A stretch of 64,000 bases of DNA, from assembly GCF_000482805.1 (NCBI RefSeq), contig NZ_AXWT01000022.1:9005-73004 (forward strand). The letters run 5' to 3'. The DNA is from Deinococcus murrayi DSM 11303 (lineage in GTDB: Bacteria; Deinococcota; Deinococci; Deinococcales; Deinococcaceae). Shown in pieces: positions 46,745 through 55,279 of this stretch. Each line of letters begins with the position of its first letter. The stretch's first letter is position 1. The notes under the pieces were generated by a model. It did not search any database, was not told the origin of the DNA, and saw nothing but the letters and a program-made list of their open reading frames with translations. The position numbers were made by a program, and so were the translations under genes.

Positions 46745-47844
46745 CCCGGCCCGTGCCCGGCACACGAGCGGCGACCTCAGCCCGGCGGGGGGGCGGGGTG
46801 CCGCGTACCCTGGTCCGGGCGCTGCTCGCGGAAGCGCTGCGCTGGTACGCGGCGGGGGTGGCTCTCTTTCTCATTCTGCGCTCGACCGACATCCTCAGCA
46901 CCAGCGTCGGGGCCTTCCTGACGTACGGGGCGACCCCGGCGCAGGCGCTGGCGGTCTTCGGGGCGCTGGCCCCCAACACGCTGAATGAGGCGCTGGTGCT
47001 CTCGGTGCCCTTTGCGGTGCTGCTGGCCTTGGGGCGCATGGGGGGCGACAGCGAACTCAAGGCGGCGGCGGCAGGGGGGGTGAGGCCCCTCTCGCTGGTG
47101 TGGCCGCTCGCACTGCCGTTCGCGCTCGTGGCGGCGCTGGCCTACTGGAACGCGGGGTACGTGGCCCCCGCGGGGCTGGCCCGCTTTGATGCCGCGTGGT
47201 ACGACATCTACGGCGGCCCGCAGCCCGCGCCCACCCAAGAGAACTACACGTTCGCGTCGCCAGACGGGTTCTTTTACGCCGGGCGGGTTCGCAGCGAAAA
47301 TGGCAGCCCGGTCGCCACGCTGGACGGGGTGCTCGTGCAGCGCGGCGACGAGACGATGACTGCTCCGGGCGGCACCTGGGACACCGCCGCTGGGACCTGG
47401 ACGGTGACGGGCGCGTGGGTGACCCGCCCCGGTCAGGACCCGCAGCCCGCGCCCGGTCCCCTGGTGTTTCGGCAGACGGACCAGCCCCGACCCCCGGCCC
47501 CCCCCGCCAAGCAGGTCAGCACCCCGGAGCTGCGGGCGCGGCTGGCGAGCGGCACGGGCACGCCAGAAGAGCGCCGGGTGGACGCTCACCAGCTCGCCGC
47601 ACGGGTGGCTGACCCCCTCACGGCGGTGATGTTTGCGCTCGCGGCGGGGGCGCTGGGGCTGGGGCTGCGCAACCGGGCGGCGGCCTTTGCGGCGGTGGTG
47701 GTCTTTGTGGCCCTCTTCTATGCGCTGTGGGCGACCGCCCCGCAGCTCGCCCGCGTCGGGGCGCTGCCGCCTGCGCTCGCGGCGTGGCTGCCCAACCTGT
47801 TTTTCCTGCTGGTCGCGGGCGTGCTGGCCTGGAGGCTGCGGTGA
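46741..47844 (+). CDS. LptF/LptG-family (YjgP/YjgQ) permease, first of a pair
   Basis: A 367-residue membrane protein of the LptF/LptG family: three N-terminal membrane segments (about 35-55, 70-95 and 118-135), a beta-jellyroll periplasmic domain (about 150-260), and three C-terminal segments. The conserved cytoplasmic loop RMGGDSELKAAAAGGVRPL contains the 'DSE(L/I)KA' motif where the ATPase docks. In Gram-negatives this family exports lipopolysaccharide; Deinococcus has no known LPS, so the cargo here is probably another envelope glycolipid. It overlaps the next gene by four bases (GTGA). Confidence 0.85.
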   Translation: MTRPVPGTRAATSARRGGGVPRTLVRALLAEALRWYAAGVALFLILRSTDILSTSVGAFLTYGATPAQALAVFGALAPNTLNEALVLSVPFAVLLALGRMGGDSELKAAAAGGVRPLSLVWPLALPFALVAALAYWNAGYVAPAGLARFDAAWYDIYGGPQPAPTQENYTFASPDGFFYAGRVRSENGSPVATLDGVLVQRGDETMTAPGGTWDTAAGTWTVTGAWVTRPGQDPQPAPGPLVFRQTDQPRPPAPPAKQVSTPELRARLASGTGTPEERRVDAHQLAARVADPLTAVMFALAAGALGLGLRNRAAAFAAVVVFVALFYALWATAPQLARVGALPPALAAWLPNLFFLLVAGVLAWRLR

Positions 47845-48941
47845 AGCGCTTCGAGCGCTACGTGATCGAGGAAATCCTGCCGCCCCTGGTCGGGGCGCTG
47901 CTCGCGATCATCCTGCTGTTGCTGTTGCTGCTGCTGGAGGAAGTCATTGCGCCGCTGCTCGCCAAAGGGGCCAGCGGCCTGCTCGTCGCCCGGCTCGTGG
48001 CGCTGAGCCTGCCGGAAGCGGTGGCCCTGGGGCTGCCCATCGCGCTGATGTTCGCCACCCTGCTGGGGCTGTCCCGGCTCGCCGCCGACTCAGAAATCAA
48101 GGCGGCGCTGGCGAGCGGGGTGCCCGCCTCGCGGCTCTTTCGGCCCGTGCTGACGCTGGCGGCGGGGGTGACGCTCGCGGCCTTCGCTCTCAATGAAGGG
48201 GTGGTCACCCGCGCCCGCGTGCAGGCCCAGAGCGTGCAGCGCGAGATTGTGCTGGATAACCCCCGCGTGATTGGCCTGGGCGACCCGTCTCAGCCGGGGC
48301 TGGTGCTGCGCGACGCCCTGGGCCGGGCCATCAACGTGGGCGAGGTGCGGCCCGGCGGCGAGCTGCGCGACCTGCGCATCGTGACCATGCAAGCGGGCCT
48401 ACCCCCCCGTGAGGTCATCACCGCCCGCGAGGGCCGCCTGCGCCCCGGCAGCAACGTGCTGGAGCTGGAGGGAGGCCGCCGGATCACCTTCGAGAATGGG
48501 CGGCCCGTGACCGTCCTCACCTTCGAGACGGGCACCCTTCCCGTGCAGGACGTGCAGGCGAGCTTCGACGGGTCGGGTGCCGCCCTGCAGCCCTTTTACC
48601 TCCCCCTGCCAGAGCTGCTGGCCCGCACCGGGGCCTACCGCGCCCAGAACGTCGCCGCCCCCGCCGACTTCACGGCGCTTTACCGCAAGTTCACCGAGCC
48701 GCTCGCCGCCCTCGCGCTGGCCTTTTTCGCGGTCAGCCTCGCGGTGTACACCTTCCGCAGCGGCCTGAACCTGGGACTGGTGTGGGCCTTGCTGCTGACC
48801 TTCGCCTACTACGCCACCTGGAGCGTCTTTAAGGTGATGGGCGAAAACGGCGCGGTGCCGCCCCTCCTCGCCGCCGCCGCCCCCAACCTCATCGCGGTGC
48901 TGGCGGGGGTGGGGCTGCTGTGGCGGGCGAACCGGCGGTGA
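47841..48941 (+). CDS. LptF/LptG-family (YjgP/YjgQ) permease, second of a pair
   Basis: A 366-residue partner of the preceding permease with the same plan: VKRFERYVIEEILPPLVGA start, a Leu-rich TM1, the docking loop SRLAADSEIKAALASGVPAS near residue 85, a periplasmic jellyroll (about 125-260) and three C-terminal membrane segments. Two such proteins usually make a heterodimer with an LptB-type ATPase, which is not encoded here. GTG start overlapping the upstream stop. Confidence 0.86.
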   Translation: MKRFERYVIEEILPPLVGALLAIILLLLLLLLEEVIAPLLAKGASGLLVARLVALSLPEAVALGLPIALMFATLLGLSRLAADSEIKAALASGVPASRLFRPVLTLAAGVTLAAFALNEGVVTRARVQAQSVQREIVLDNPRVIGLGDPSQPGLVLRDALGRAINVGEVRPGGELRDLRIVTMQAGLPPREVITAREGRLRPGSNVLELEGGRRITFENGRPVTVLTFETGTLPVQDVQASFDGSGAALQPFYLPLPELLARTGAYRAQNVAAPADFTALYRKFTEPLAALALAFFAVSLAVYTFRSGLNLGLVWALLLTFAYYATWSVFKVMGENGAVPPLLAAAAPNLIAVLAGVGLLWRANRR

Positions 48942-49067
48942 GTGGTCAGTAGGAAGTGGGAAGTGGGAAAAGCGCTGCGGAGTTGGGGCGGGCGGCCTCC
49001 CCTGCGCCGCTCGGAGCAAAAACCTAACGGCGGGGGCCAGAGCCTTTGCCCTTCCCCGACTCCCCAC
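48942..49067. repeat. Convergent gap with GGAAGTG heptamer repeat
   Basis: GGAAGTG occurs twice in tandem at 48952-48965, continuing with GGAAA, and a loosely complementary CCCCACTTACCCC lies near 49064. This is another heptamer-based intergenic element between the second permease gene and pta. Confidence 0.5.
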
Positions 49068-51194
49068 TTACCCCTGCCCACCGCCCTCCCGCGTTTGCGT
49101 CGCCTGAATCGCCGTCAGGGCAATCGTGTACACGATGTCGTCGACGAGCGCCCCTCGCGAGAGGTCGTTGACGGGCTTGCGCAGGCCCTGGAGCATCGGC
49201 CCGACGGCGACCACCCCCGCCGCTCGCTGCACGGCCTTGTAGGTCGTGTTCCCGGTGTTGAGGTCGGGGAAGATGAACACCGTGGCCCGGCCCGCGACCG
49301 GGCTGTTCGGGGCCTTTTGGCGGCCCACGCTGAGGACCGAAGCGGCGTCGTATTGCAGCGGCCCGTCGACCGGGAGGTCGGGGCGGCGCTCGCGCACGAG
49401 GCGGGTGGCTTCCCGAACCTTTTCCACGTCCTCGCCCGCCCCGCTCTCGCCCGTCGAGTAGCTCAGCATGGCGACCCTGGGCGGAATCCCAAAGGCCCGC
49501 GCACTGTCAGCCGACTGAATGGCGATGTCGGCGAGTTCCTCGGCGTTCGGGTTGGGGTTGATGGCCGCGTCGCCGTACACGAGCACCTGCTCCGGCATCA
49601 GCATGAAAAAGACCGACGACACCAACCGCACGCCGGGAGCGGTCTTGATGAGTTGCAGGGCCGGGCGCACGGTGTTCGCGGTGGTATGCACGGCCCCCGA
49701 CACCAGCCCGTCTACCTCGTCCAGGGCCAGCATCATCGTGCCCAGCACGACCGTGTCCTCCAGTTGGGCCTCGGCCTGGGGCGCGGTCAGGCCCTTGTGC
49801 CGCCGCAGCTCGACCATCGGTTCGACATACTGCCCGCGCACGGCGGCGGGGTCGATGACCTCCAGCCCCTCCGGGAGGGCGAGGCCCTGGCCCTCGGCGA
49901 CCTGCCGCACCCGCTCCGGGGGGGCGAGGAGGACGGGCCGGGCGATGCCCTTTTCCACGCAGCGAATGGCTGCCCGCACGGTGCGCGGTTCGTCGCCCTC
50001 CGGGAGAACGATGCGCTTGTTCGCGGCCCGCGCCCGCTGAATCAGCTCGTAGCGAAAGACGCTGGGGGGCATGCGGCGCTCGCCCGCCGCGGGCGGGGTT
50101 TTGATGCGGCCTCTGAGCGGCACGGGGTCGAGGCGGTCGGCGATGAAGTCGAGGGTGCGCTCCATCCGCTCCAGGTCGTCGTGCGGGACGCGGGCATCCA
50201 TCCGCGAGAGGGCGGACGCCGTGTGAAAGGAGTTCGTTTCCACCCGCAGCACCGGCAGCGAACTCGTCAGCGCGGCGCGGCACAGCCGCTCGACCGAGGG
50301 TTCGGGCTGACTGCCGGAGGTGTACAGCAGCCCCGCGAGGGGCACCCCGCTGAGGTGCGCGAGCGCCGCCGCCATGACCACGTCCTCGCGGTCGCCGGGA
50401 GTCACCACCAGCGCGCCGGGCGCAAAGAGGCCCGCTTCGGCCATCTTGGGCACCGTGCGGGCGGTGATGACGGTGCTCGTGACCCGGCGCTGGGCCGCTT
50501 CCCCCCCGTTGAGAATCTCGGCCCCCAGGTGCCGGGCCACGTCCAGGGTGCGCGGGGCGCTGAGGAGGGGCGACTGCGCGACCACCCCCAGCAGGGGCAG
50601 CTCGCCGCCCGCGAGCACCCGGCTGCGCGCCCGCAGCTCGGCCAGCAGCCCGCCGAAATCCAGCCCAGGGGGGGCAAAGTTGAGCACGTACCCCGCCAGC
50701 CCCGACCCGTCCGAGCGGCGGTAGTTCTGCGCGGCAATCTCCAGCTCGTCCGCGAGCGCCCCCGCCGTGACCCCGGCGAGGCTGGAGACCAGGACCACGT
50801 CAGCTTCAAGGTTGCGGGCGAGGCTGGCGTTGAGCGCTCCGGCGTAGGTGTTGCGCTCGTTCAGGGCCAGGCCTTCCGCGACGAGCACGTCGGCCCCGCC
50901 CGCCTCGCCCGCCGCCTGCCGGGCGAGGGCGATGACCTCCTCCATCAGGTCTTCTTCGGCTCCCTGGCTGAGCTGTTCTTCGGCGTGCGCGAGGGCGATG
51001 GGGGTGGGGGGCTGGAGGTGCGCGAGGGTCCGGGCAAAGTGCACCGAGTCGTCGGTGGCCGTTTCATGCGTCTGCGCGATGGGCTTGAGAAAGGCGACCC
51101 GCAGGCCCTGCCGCTCCAGGGCGCGGGCCAGCCCCAGGGCGGTGCTGCTCAGGCCCACGCCGTTGCGGGTGGGGGCGACAAAGAGGGTGTGCAT
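49068..51194 (-). CDS. pta: Phosphate acetyltransferase, long form
   Basis: Interconverts acetyl-CoA and acetyl phosphate. The 708-residue protein is the long type: an N-terminal DethiobiotinS/CobQ-like NTPase-like domain (TLFVAPTRNGVGLSSTALGLA at 3-24), a central DRTGG domain (about 215-330), and the catalytic PTA_PTB domain (about 390-700). The catalytic part has FRYELIQRARAANKRIVLPEG, DGLVSGAVHTTANTVRPALQ and SYSTGESGAGEDVEKV. The N-terminal P-loop lacks a Lys at the usual place (TRNGVGLSS). AAGGAG precedes the ATG. ackA lies 82 bases upstream in the same orientation, forming the acetate pathway. Confidence 0.95.
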   Translation of the reverse strand: MHTLFVAPTRNGVGLSSTALGLARALERQGLRVAFLKPIAQTHETATDDSVHFARTLAHLQPPTPIALAHAEEQLSQGAEEDLMEEVIALARQAAGEAGGADVLVAEGLALNERNTYAGALNASLARNLEADVVLVSSLAGVTAGALADELEIAAQNYRRSDGSGLAGYVLNFAPPGLDFGGLLAELRARSRVLAGGELPLLGVVAQSPLLSAPRTLDVARHLGAEILNGGEAAQRRVTSTVITARTVPKMAEAGLFAPGALVVTPGDREDVVMAAALAHLSGVPLAGLLYTSGSQPEPSVERLCRAALTSSLPVLRVETNSFHTASALSRMDARVPHDDLERMERTLDFIADRLDPVPLRGRIKTPPAAGERRMPPSVFRYELIQRARAANKRIVLPEGDEPRTVRAAIRCVEKGIARPVLLAPPERVRQVAEGQGLALPEGLEVIDPAAVRGQYVEPMVELRRHKGLTAPQAEAQLEDTVVLGTMMLALDEVDGLVSGAVHTTANTVRPALQLIKTAPGVRLVSSVFFMLMPEQVLVYGDAAINPNPNAEELADIAIQSADSARAFGIPPRVAMLSYSTGESGAGEDVEKVREATRLVRERRPDLPVDGPLQYDAASVLSVGRQKAPNSPVAGRATVFIFPDLNTGNTTYKAVQRAAGVVAVGPMLQGLRKPVNDLSRGALVDDIVYTIALTAIQATQTREGGGQG

Positions 51195-51210
51195 GGTGAG
51201 GCTCCTTGGG

Positions 51211-51252
51211 GGCTTGTGGCTTGTGGCTTGTGGCGTGTGGCTTGTGGCTTGT
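51211..51252. repeat. Six tandem GGCTTGT heptamers in the ackA-pta gap
   Basis: Six head-to-tail 7-base units, the fourth being GGCGTGT. Related sequence occurs at 6031-6090. It sits in the transcribed spacer between ackA and pta. Confidence 0.8.
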
Positions 51253-51275
51253 GGAGAACTTCGGCGCTCTACACG

Positions 51276-52466
51276 CTACAGGCCACCCGCCACCAGCCGC
51301 TGCGTCTCGCGCGCAATCATCCATTCCTCGTTCGTGTTCACGACGAGGGCGGGGGGCTGGCTGCCCGGTGCGGTGACCAGGCCGCCCTGTCCGCGCACGG
51401 CCCGCGCGTTGGCCTGCGGGTCGAGCCGGAAGCCAAACAGCCCCAGCCGCTCCAGGGTGGCCGAGCGCACGGCGGCGCTGTTCTCGCCGATGCCGCCGGT
51501 AAAGACCAGCCCGTCGAGCCGCCCCAGCGCCACCGCCATTCGCGCCACGGCCCCCGCGAGGCGGTAGACGAAGACCTCCAGGGCGAGCCGTGCCCCAGGG
51601 TGGCCCCGCCCGGCGGCTTCCTCCAACTCGCGCATGTCGTTGCTGAGGCCGGAGAGGCCCAGCAGGCCGCTTTCCTTGTTCAGGGCCGCCGTGACCTGGG
51701 TGAGGCTCAGGCCCGCCTGCCGGGCCACGTAGTCGTGGAGGCCGGGGTCTACGTCGCCGCTGCGGGTGCCCATGACCAGGCCTTCGAGCGGGGTGAGGCC
51801 CATGCTCGAATCCATGCTGCGCCCGCCCGCGACCGCACACACGCTCGCCCCGTTGCCGAGGTGCGCGGTGACGAGGCAGAGGTCCTCCAGGGGCCGCCCC
51901 AGCAGCCGCGCCGCCTCGCCCGCCACGAAGGCGTGGCTCGTGCCGTGAAACCCGTAGCGCCGCACCCCGTGCTGGCGGTACCAGCTCTCCGGCACGGCGT
52001 AACGGTAGGCGACCTCTGGCATGGTCTGGTGAAAGGCCGTGTCGAAGACGGCCACGTGCGGCACGTCCCCGAAGGCGGATTGCGCCGCCTCGATTCCGGC
52101 GATGTTGGCGGGGTTGTGCAGCGGCGCGAGGGGCACGCAGGCCCGCACCGCCTCCAGCACCTCCGGCGTGAGGCAGGCTGGGGCGCTGAAGCGCTCGCCC
52201 CCGTGCACGACCCGGTGCCCCACCGCGCCGACCTCCCCGCGCAGCCCCAACGCTTCTAGCTCGGCCAACACGGCACCGAACGCCTCCGGGTACCCGCCGC
52301 CCGCGAGCGGCACGGTGCGGCGCTCGCCGCCGCGGTCGACCCGCACCGAGGCCGCCTCCGTGCCCAGCCGTTCCGCGAGGCCTGCGAGGGCCGTTTCTCC
52401 CGTGGCGGGGTCCAGCAGCGCGAACTTCAGGCTGCTCGACCCGCAGTTGACGACGAGGGTCCACAT
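51276..52466 (-). CDS. ackA: Acetate kinase
   Basis: Interconverts acetyl phosphate and acetate with ATP. The 396-residue length is typical. Motifs: VVNCGSSSLKFALLD at the N-terminus (ATP-site Asn and Ser), the VGHRVVHGGERF loop, HNPANIAGIEAA, DTAFHQTMPE, the YGFHGTSH signature, AHLGNGASVCAVAGGRSMDSS-type phosphate loop, and TGGIGENSA near the end. ATG 52466 has a TACCCT -10 six bases upstream, so the ackA-pta transcript is probably leaderless. Confidence 0.97.
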   Translation of the reverse strand: MWTLVVNCGSSSLKFALLDPATGETALAGLAERLGTEAASVRVDRGGERRTVPLAGGGYPEAFGAVLAELEALGLRGEVGAVGHRVVHGGERFSAPACLTPEVLEAVRACVPLAPLHNPANIAGIEAAQSAFGDVPHVAVFDTAFHQTMPEVAYRYAVPESWYRQHGVRRYGFHGTSHAFVAGEAARLLGRPLEDLCLVTAHLGNGASVCAVAGGRSMDSSMGLTPLEGLVMGTRSGDVDPGLHDYVARQAGLSLTQVTAALNKESGLLGLSGLSNDMRELEEAAGRGHPGARLALEVFVYRLAGAVARMAVALGRLDGLVFTGGIGENSAAVRSATLERLGLFGFRLDPQANARAVRGQGGLVTAPGSQPPALVVNTNEEWMIARETQRLVAGGL

Positions 52467-52882
52467 GGGGGGAGGGTAGCAGGGGCGAGGGGATGGATTG
52501 GGCGGGGGGGTGCTCGCACGGCCCCTCACCCCAAGCTCGCGCAAGGCCCTCTCTGCAAGCAGCTCTGCGAGTCCCAAGGGGGAGAGGTAAAAGATGCTCT
52601 TGCCGAAGCCCTCTTTCCTCTGCGTCAGCCGCCCTCAATGTTCCCACTGTGCGAGTTCACTTTCCAGGCAGCCGAGCCGTTCGGCGCGTCAGCGCCGAGG
52701 CCTTCCAATGGGGCGAAGCAGGGCGTGGAGGGGGAAACGGGGGCGGGGCAGACAGGACCGGAGCACGGAGGGAGGACCTTTGCCCAGCGCAGCGCTGCTC
52801 CCCCTGCCCCCCTGGGGGAGGGGGCTGGGGGGTGGGGGAAAACCGGAATCAAGACGCACTGCCCACCGACCCCCCCCCACGC
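52467..52882. repeat. Gap with intergenic repeat-like sequence between tsaE and ackA
   Basis: No convincing gene in these 416 bases. The outer part is the ackA promoter (TACCCT, 52473-52478). Inside lie low-complexity C/G tracts, a GGCGC/GCGCC hairpin near 52685-52698, and complementary C- and G-runs near 52800-52840 that may end the tsaE transcript. The 'CCCCTCACCCCAAG...GGGGGAGAGG' style near 52524-52588 resembles dispersed intergenic elements, but no second copy is seen here. Confidence 0.4.
52473..52478 (-). promoter_or_regulatory. -10 hexamer, leaderless start of ackA
   Basis: TACCCT on the minus strand six bases before ATG 52466. Confidence 0.4.
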
Positions 52883-53326
52883 TCACCGCACCCGCGTCAC
52901 CCGCCGGACCTCCGGGTCCCCCTCCACGTGCTCCAGCCGCAGCACGGGCGCTGCCGGGTAGTCCGCGTACAGCCCCTCGCCCCACTCGACGATGCTGAGG
53001 CGACTGCCCGCCACGAGGTCTTCGAGGTCCATCTCGTACAGCTCGGCCACGTCGCGCACCCGGTAGGCGTCCACGTGCAGGACCCGCCCGGCGGGGGTGG
53101 GGTAGGCGTGCATCAGGGCGTAGGTGGGGCTGGTGACCCCTTCCGCGAAGCCGTAGGCCGCCACCAGCCCCCCCGTGAGGGTGGTCTTGCCCGCCCCCAG
53201 CTCACCTTCCAGAAAGAGGACCGCGCCGGGGGGCAGGGCGCGGGCGAGGGCGGCCCCCAGCGCCCGCTGCTCGTGCTCGCCGCGCAGCAGCCGCGATTCG
53301 CCGGAAAAGAGGGGCAGGTCAGTCAT
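52883..53326 (-). CDS. tsaE: tRNA threonylcarbamoyladenosine ATPase TsaE
   Basis: The ATPase subunit of the complex (TsaB-TsaD-TsaE) that makes t6A37 on ANN-decoding tRNAs. The 147-residue protein has the P-loop GELGAGKTTLT from residue 41, the TSPTYALMHAYP segment, HVDAYRV (Walker-B-like with the conserved Asp) and VEWGEGL. It has its own TATCCT -10 six bases before the ATG. TsaB and TsaD are not nearby. Confidence 0.93.
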   Translation of the reverse strand: MTDLPLFSGESRLLRGEHEQRALGAALARALPPGAVLFLEGELGAGKTTLTGGLVAAYGFAEGVTSPTYALMHAYPTPAGRVLHVDAYRVRDVAELYEMDLEDLVAGSRLSIVEWGEGLYADYPAAPVLRLEHVEGDPEVRRVTRVR

Positions 53327-53332
53327 GGGGGC

Positions 53333-53338
53333 AGGATA
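53333..53338 (-). promoter_or_regulatory. -10 hexamer, leaderless start of tsaE
   Basis: TATCCT on the minus strand, six bases before the ATG, with a spacer identical to that of bshB1. Confidence 0.48.
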
Positions 53339-53350
53339 GGGGAGGGCGGC

Positions 53351-55279
53351 CTACCCCTGCCCCTCCAGCCAGGCCCCGACCCGGTCGTCAATCGCTCCGG
53401 CGTTGGGGCCACGGGCGAGCCGCCATACGCCCGCGCCCTCCAGCCGCGCCGCCCACGCCGCCCGGTCGTCGGTGAGGCGCAGGGTCTGTCCGCCGAGGTC
53501 GTCGGCGTGGGCGAGCAGGGCGGCGACTCCCTGTGCGGCGGCGTCCCTGGGACCAGCCACGAGCTGCCCGCCCCGCACCCGCCAGGTGTCGTAGGGCAGC
53601 TCGGCGGCTTCGGGGGACGCCGCCGGGGCAGGCTCCGGCTCCAGCGCCGCTTCCTCGGCCTCTCCGCCGAGGTCGAAGACGTCCAGCAGGCCGCTGAGGG
53701 CGTCCGCGCCGAAGCTGGCCGTGACCTGCTGAGCGGCCTCGTACTCGGCGCGGGCTTCGGCCAGCAGGGCCTCGGCATCGGTCAGGGTCTGGGCGTAGCG
53801 CTCGCGGGCGAGGGCAGACATCCGCCCCAAGCGGCGCTGGGCGCGCAGGGTGTCGGCCAGCCGTCCGAGCTTCTGGGTGGTTTCGCCCGCGAGGTGCCGC
53901 ACCGTGTCGTACTCCCGAATCACCCGGTCGGCGCGGGCATCGAAGTCCTCGCGCTGCTGAGCGGCCTGGGCCATGCGGCGTTCCAGGGCCGTCCACAGGG
54001 CCGACACGTCGGGCGTCTCGCCGCGTTTCAGGGCCTCGCGGGCTGCGGTCAGGCCGGGAGCCAGGTCGTCGGCAGCACCGGGCACGTCGCGGGCGGCGCG
54101 TTCGAGGTCCGCGAGGTCGCGCTGCACCTCCAGCCGCTGGGCCGCCCCCTCCGGGGCCGCTTGCAGGGCATCGAGGGTGGCGTGGAGGTCGCGCAGCTCG
54201 TCGGTCGCGAGGCCGCCCCCGTCCAGGGTGAGGCGAGCCACCCCCAGCGCCACCCGCGCTTCTTCCAGGGCGGGGCTGGGGGGCAGGGCCGCCAACGCCC
54301 CCTCCAGCTCTGCCAGGTCCGAGCGTTGCCGGGCGAGTTCGGCTTCGCGAACCTGCTCCAGCTCGCGCCGCCAGGCGTCCAGTGTCTCCGCGCTCAGGGT
54401 CCCGGCTGCCGCCTCTCCCCGCAGGGCCTGCAAGCGGGCCTCCAGCTCCGGGCGGGCGCGGCGCAGCGCCTCGGAGTCGCGGGCGAGGTCGGCGAGCTGC
54501 CGGGCGGCATGCTCCTGCTCCAGCGCGAGCACGCGGGCTTGCACGGCGGGGTCCACCGGGGCGGGGTCGCCGCCCTCCCCCGGCAGGGGCTGCATCACCG
54601 ACGATTCGAGCTGTCGCCGCAGGGTAAAGGCGATGGACCGCGCCCGCTCGACCTCGGCGGGTTGCAGGACGCCGCCCTTTTGGGCTTCCTCGACCTGAGC
54701 CATCAGGCTCTCCAGGCGGCGCACCTCCTTGCCGCCCATCCCCTGCACCCGCCCGAACGCGGCCCGCAGCTCGGCGAGGTCCTGCGCCTGCGCGACCAGC
54801 CCTTCTTCGAGGCGGCGCTCCATCAGGGCGATGAGGTCCTGGCCCTCGCGCAGCAGTGGCCCCAGGTCAGCGCCCGCCGCCTGCTGCTGCCGGGCGACCC
54901 CCAGAATCCCACGCAGGCGCTGGGTTTCCGGCCAGTCAAAGTAGAGGGCAAACCGCCGAGCACCTTCCTCCAGGAGGCTCAGGTCCTCGCCTGGGGCCGC
55001 GGCAGGGGCGCTGGGGGCCGCCTCCAGCAGCGCCCCGATGACCTCCGAGACGCGGCGCTTGGCGAGGGCGGCGGGCACCGAGAGTTGCAGCCGTTTGAAC
55101 ACCTCGCGTTTGAGGATGTCTTCGAGGTCGCTCGGCCCCAGCGTCTCCGGCGTTTGGCCCCTGGCGCGTGCCGCGTCCGCCAGGATGCGCTCCAGGGCGC
55201 GGGGAGAGACGAGGTCTCCCAGCAGCCGCACGGGAAGGCGGTGCAGGGGTTCTTGGCGGGCGGCGGTGTGAGGACTCAC
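53351..55279 (-). CDS. Long coiled-coil protein of the Roadblock operon
   Basis: A 642-residue cytoplasmic protein. Residues 15-85 form a helical module shared with the Roadblock protein of the same operon (VRLLGDLVSPRALERILADA here). From about 120 to 540 it is predicted coiled coil, with long runs of charged heptads such as RRELEQVREAELARQRSDLA. A Glu/Pro/Ala-rich linker (about 555-575) leads to a compact C-terminal domain of about 65 residues (YDTWRVRGGQLVAGP). GTG 55279 overlaps the upstream stop by four bases. No known family; its length suggests a scaffold or tether. Confidence 0.72.
   Translation of the reverse strand: MSPHTAARQEPLHRLPVRLLGDLVSPRALERILADAARARGQTPETLGPSDLEDILKREVFKRLQLSVPAALAKRRVSEVIGALLEAAPSAPAAAPGEDLSLLEEGARRFALYFDWPETQRLRGILGVARQQQAAGADLGPLLREGQDLIALMERRLEEGLVAQAQDLAELRAAFGRVQGMGGKEVRRLESLMAQVEEAQKGGVLQPAEVERARSIAFTLRRQLESSVMQPLPGEGGDPAPVDPAVQARVLALEQEHAARQLADLARDSEALRRARPELEARLQALRGEAAAGTLSAETLDAWRRELEQVREAELARQRSDLAELEGALAALPPSPALEEARVALGVARLTLDGGGLATDELRDLHATLDALQAAPEGAAQRLEVQRDLADLERAARDVPGAADDLAPGLTAAREALKRGETPDVSALWTALERRMAQAAQQREDFDARADRVIREYDTVRHLAGETTQKLGRLADTLRAQRRLGRMSALARERYAQTLTDAEALLAEARAEYEAAQQVTASFGADALSGLLDVFDLGGEAEEAALEPEPAPAASPEAAELPYDTWRVRGGQLVAGPRDAAAQGVAALLAHADDLGGQTLRLTDDRAAWAARLEGAGVWRLARGPNAGAIDDRVGAWLEGQG

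Noticed and set aside
48942..52259. A plus-strand open frame of more than 1100 codons opposite pta and ackA
   Set aside because: Its translation is an Arg/His/Gly/Gln-rich antisense shadow without domains; pta and ackA on the other strand carry all catalytic motifs.
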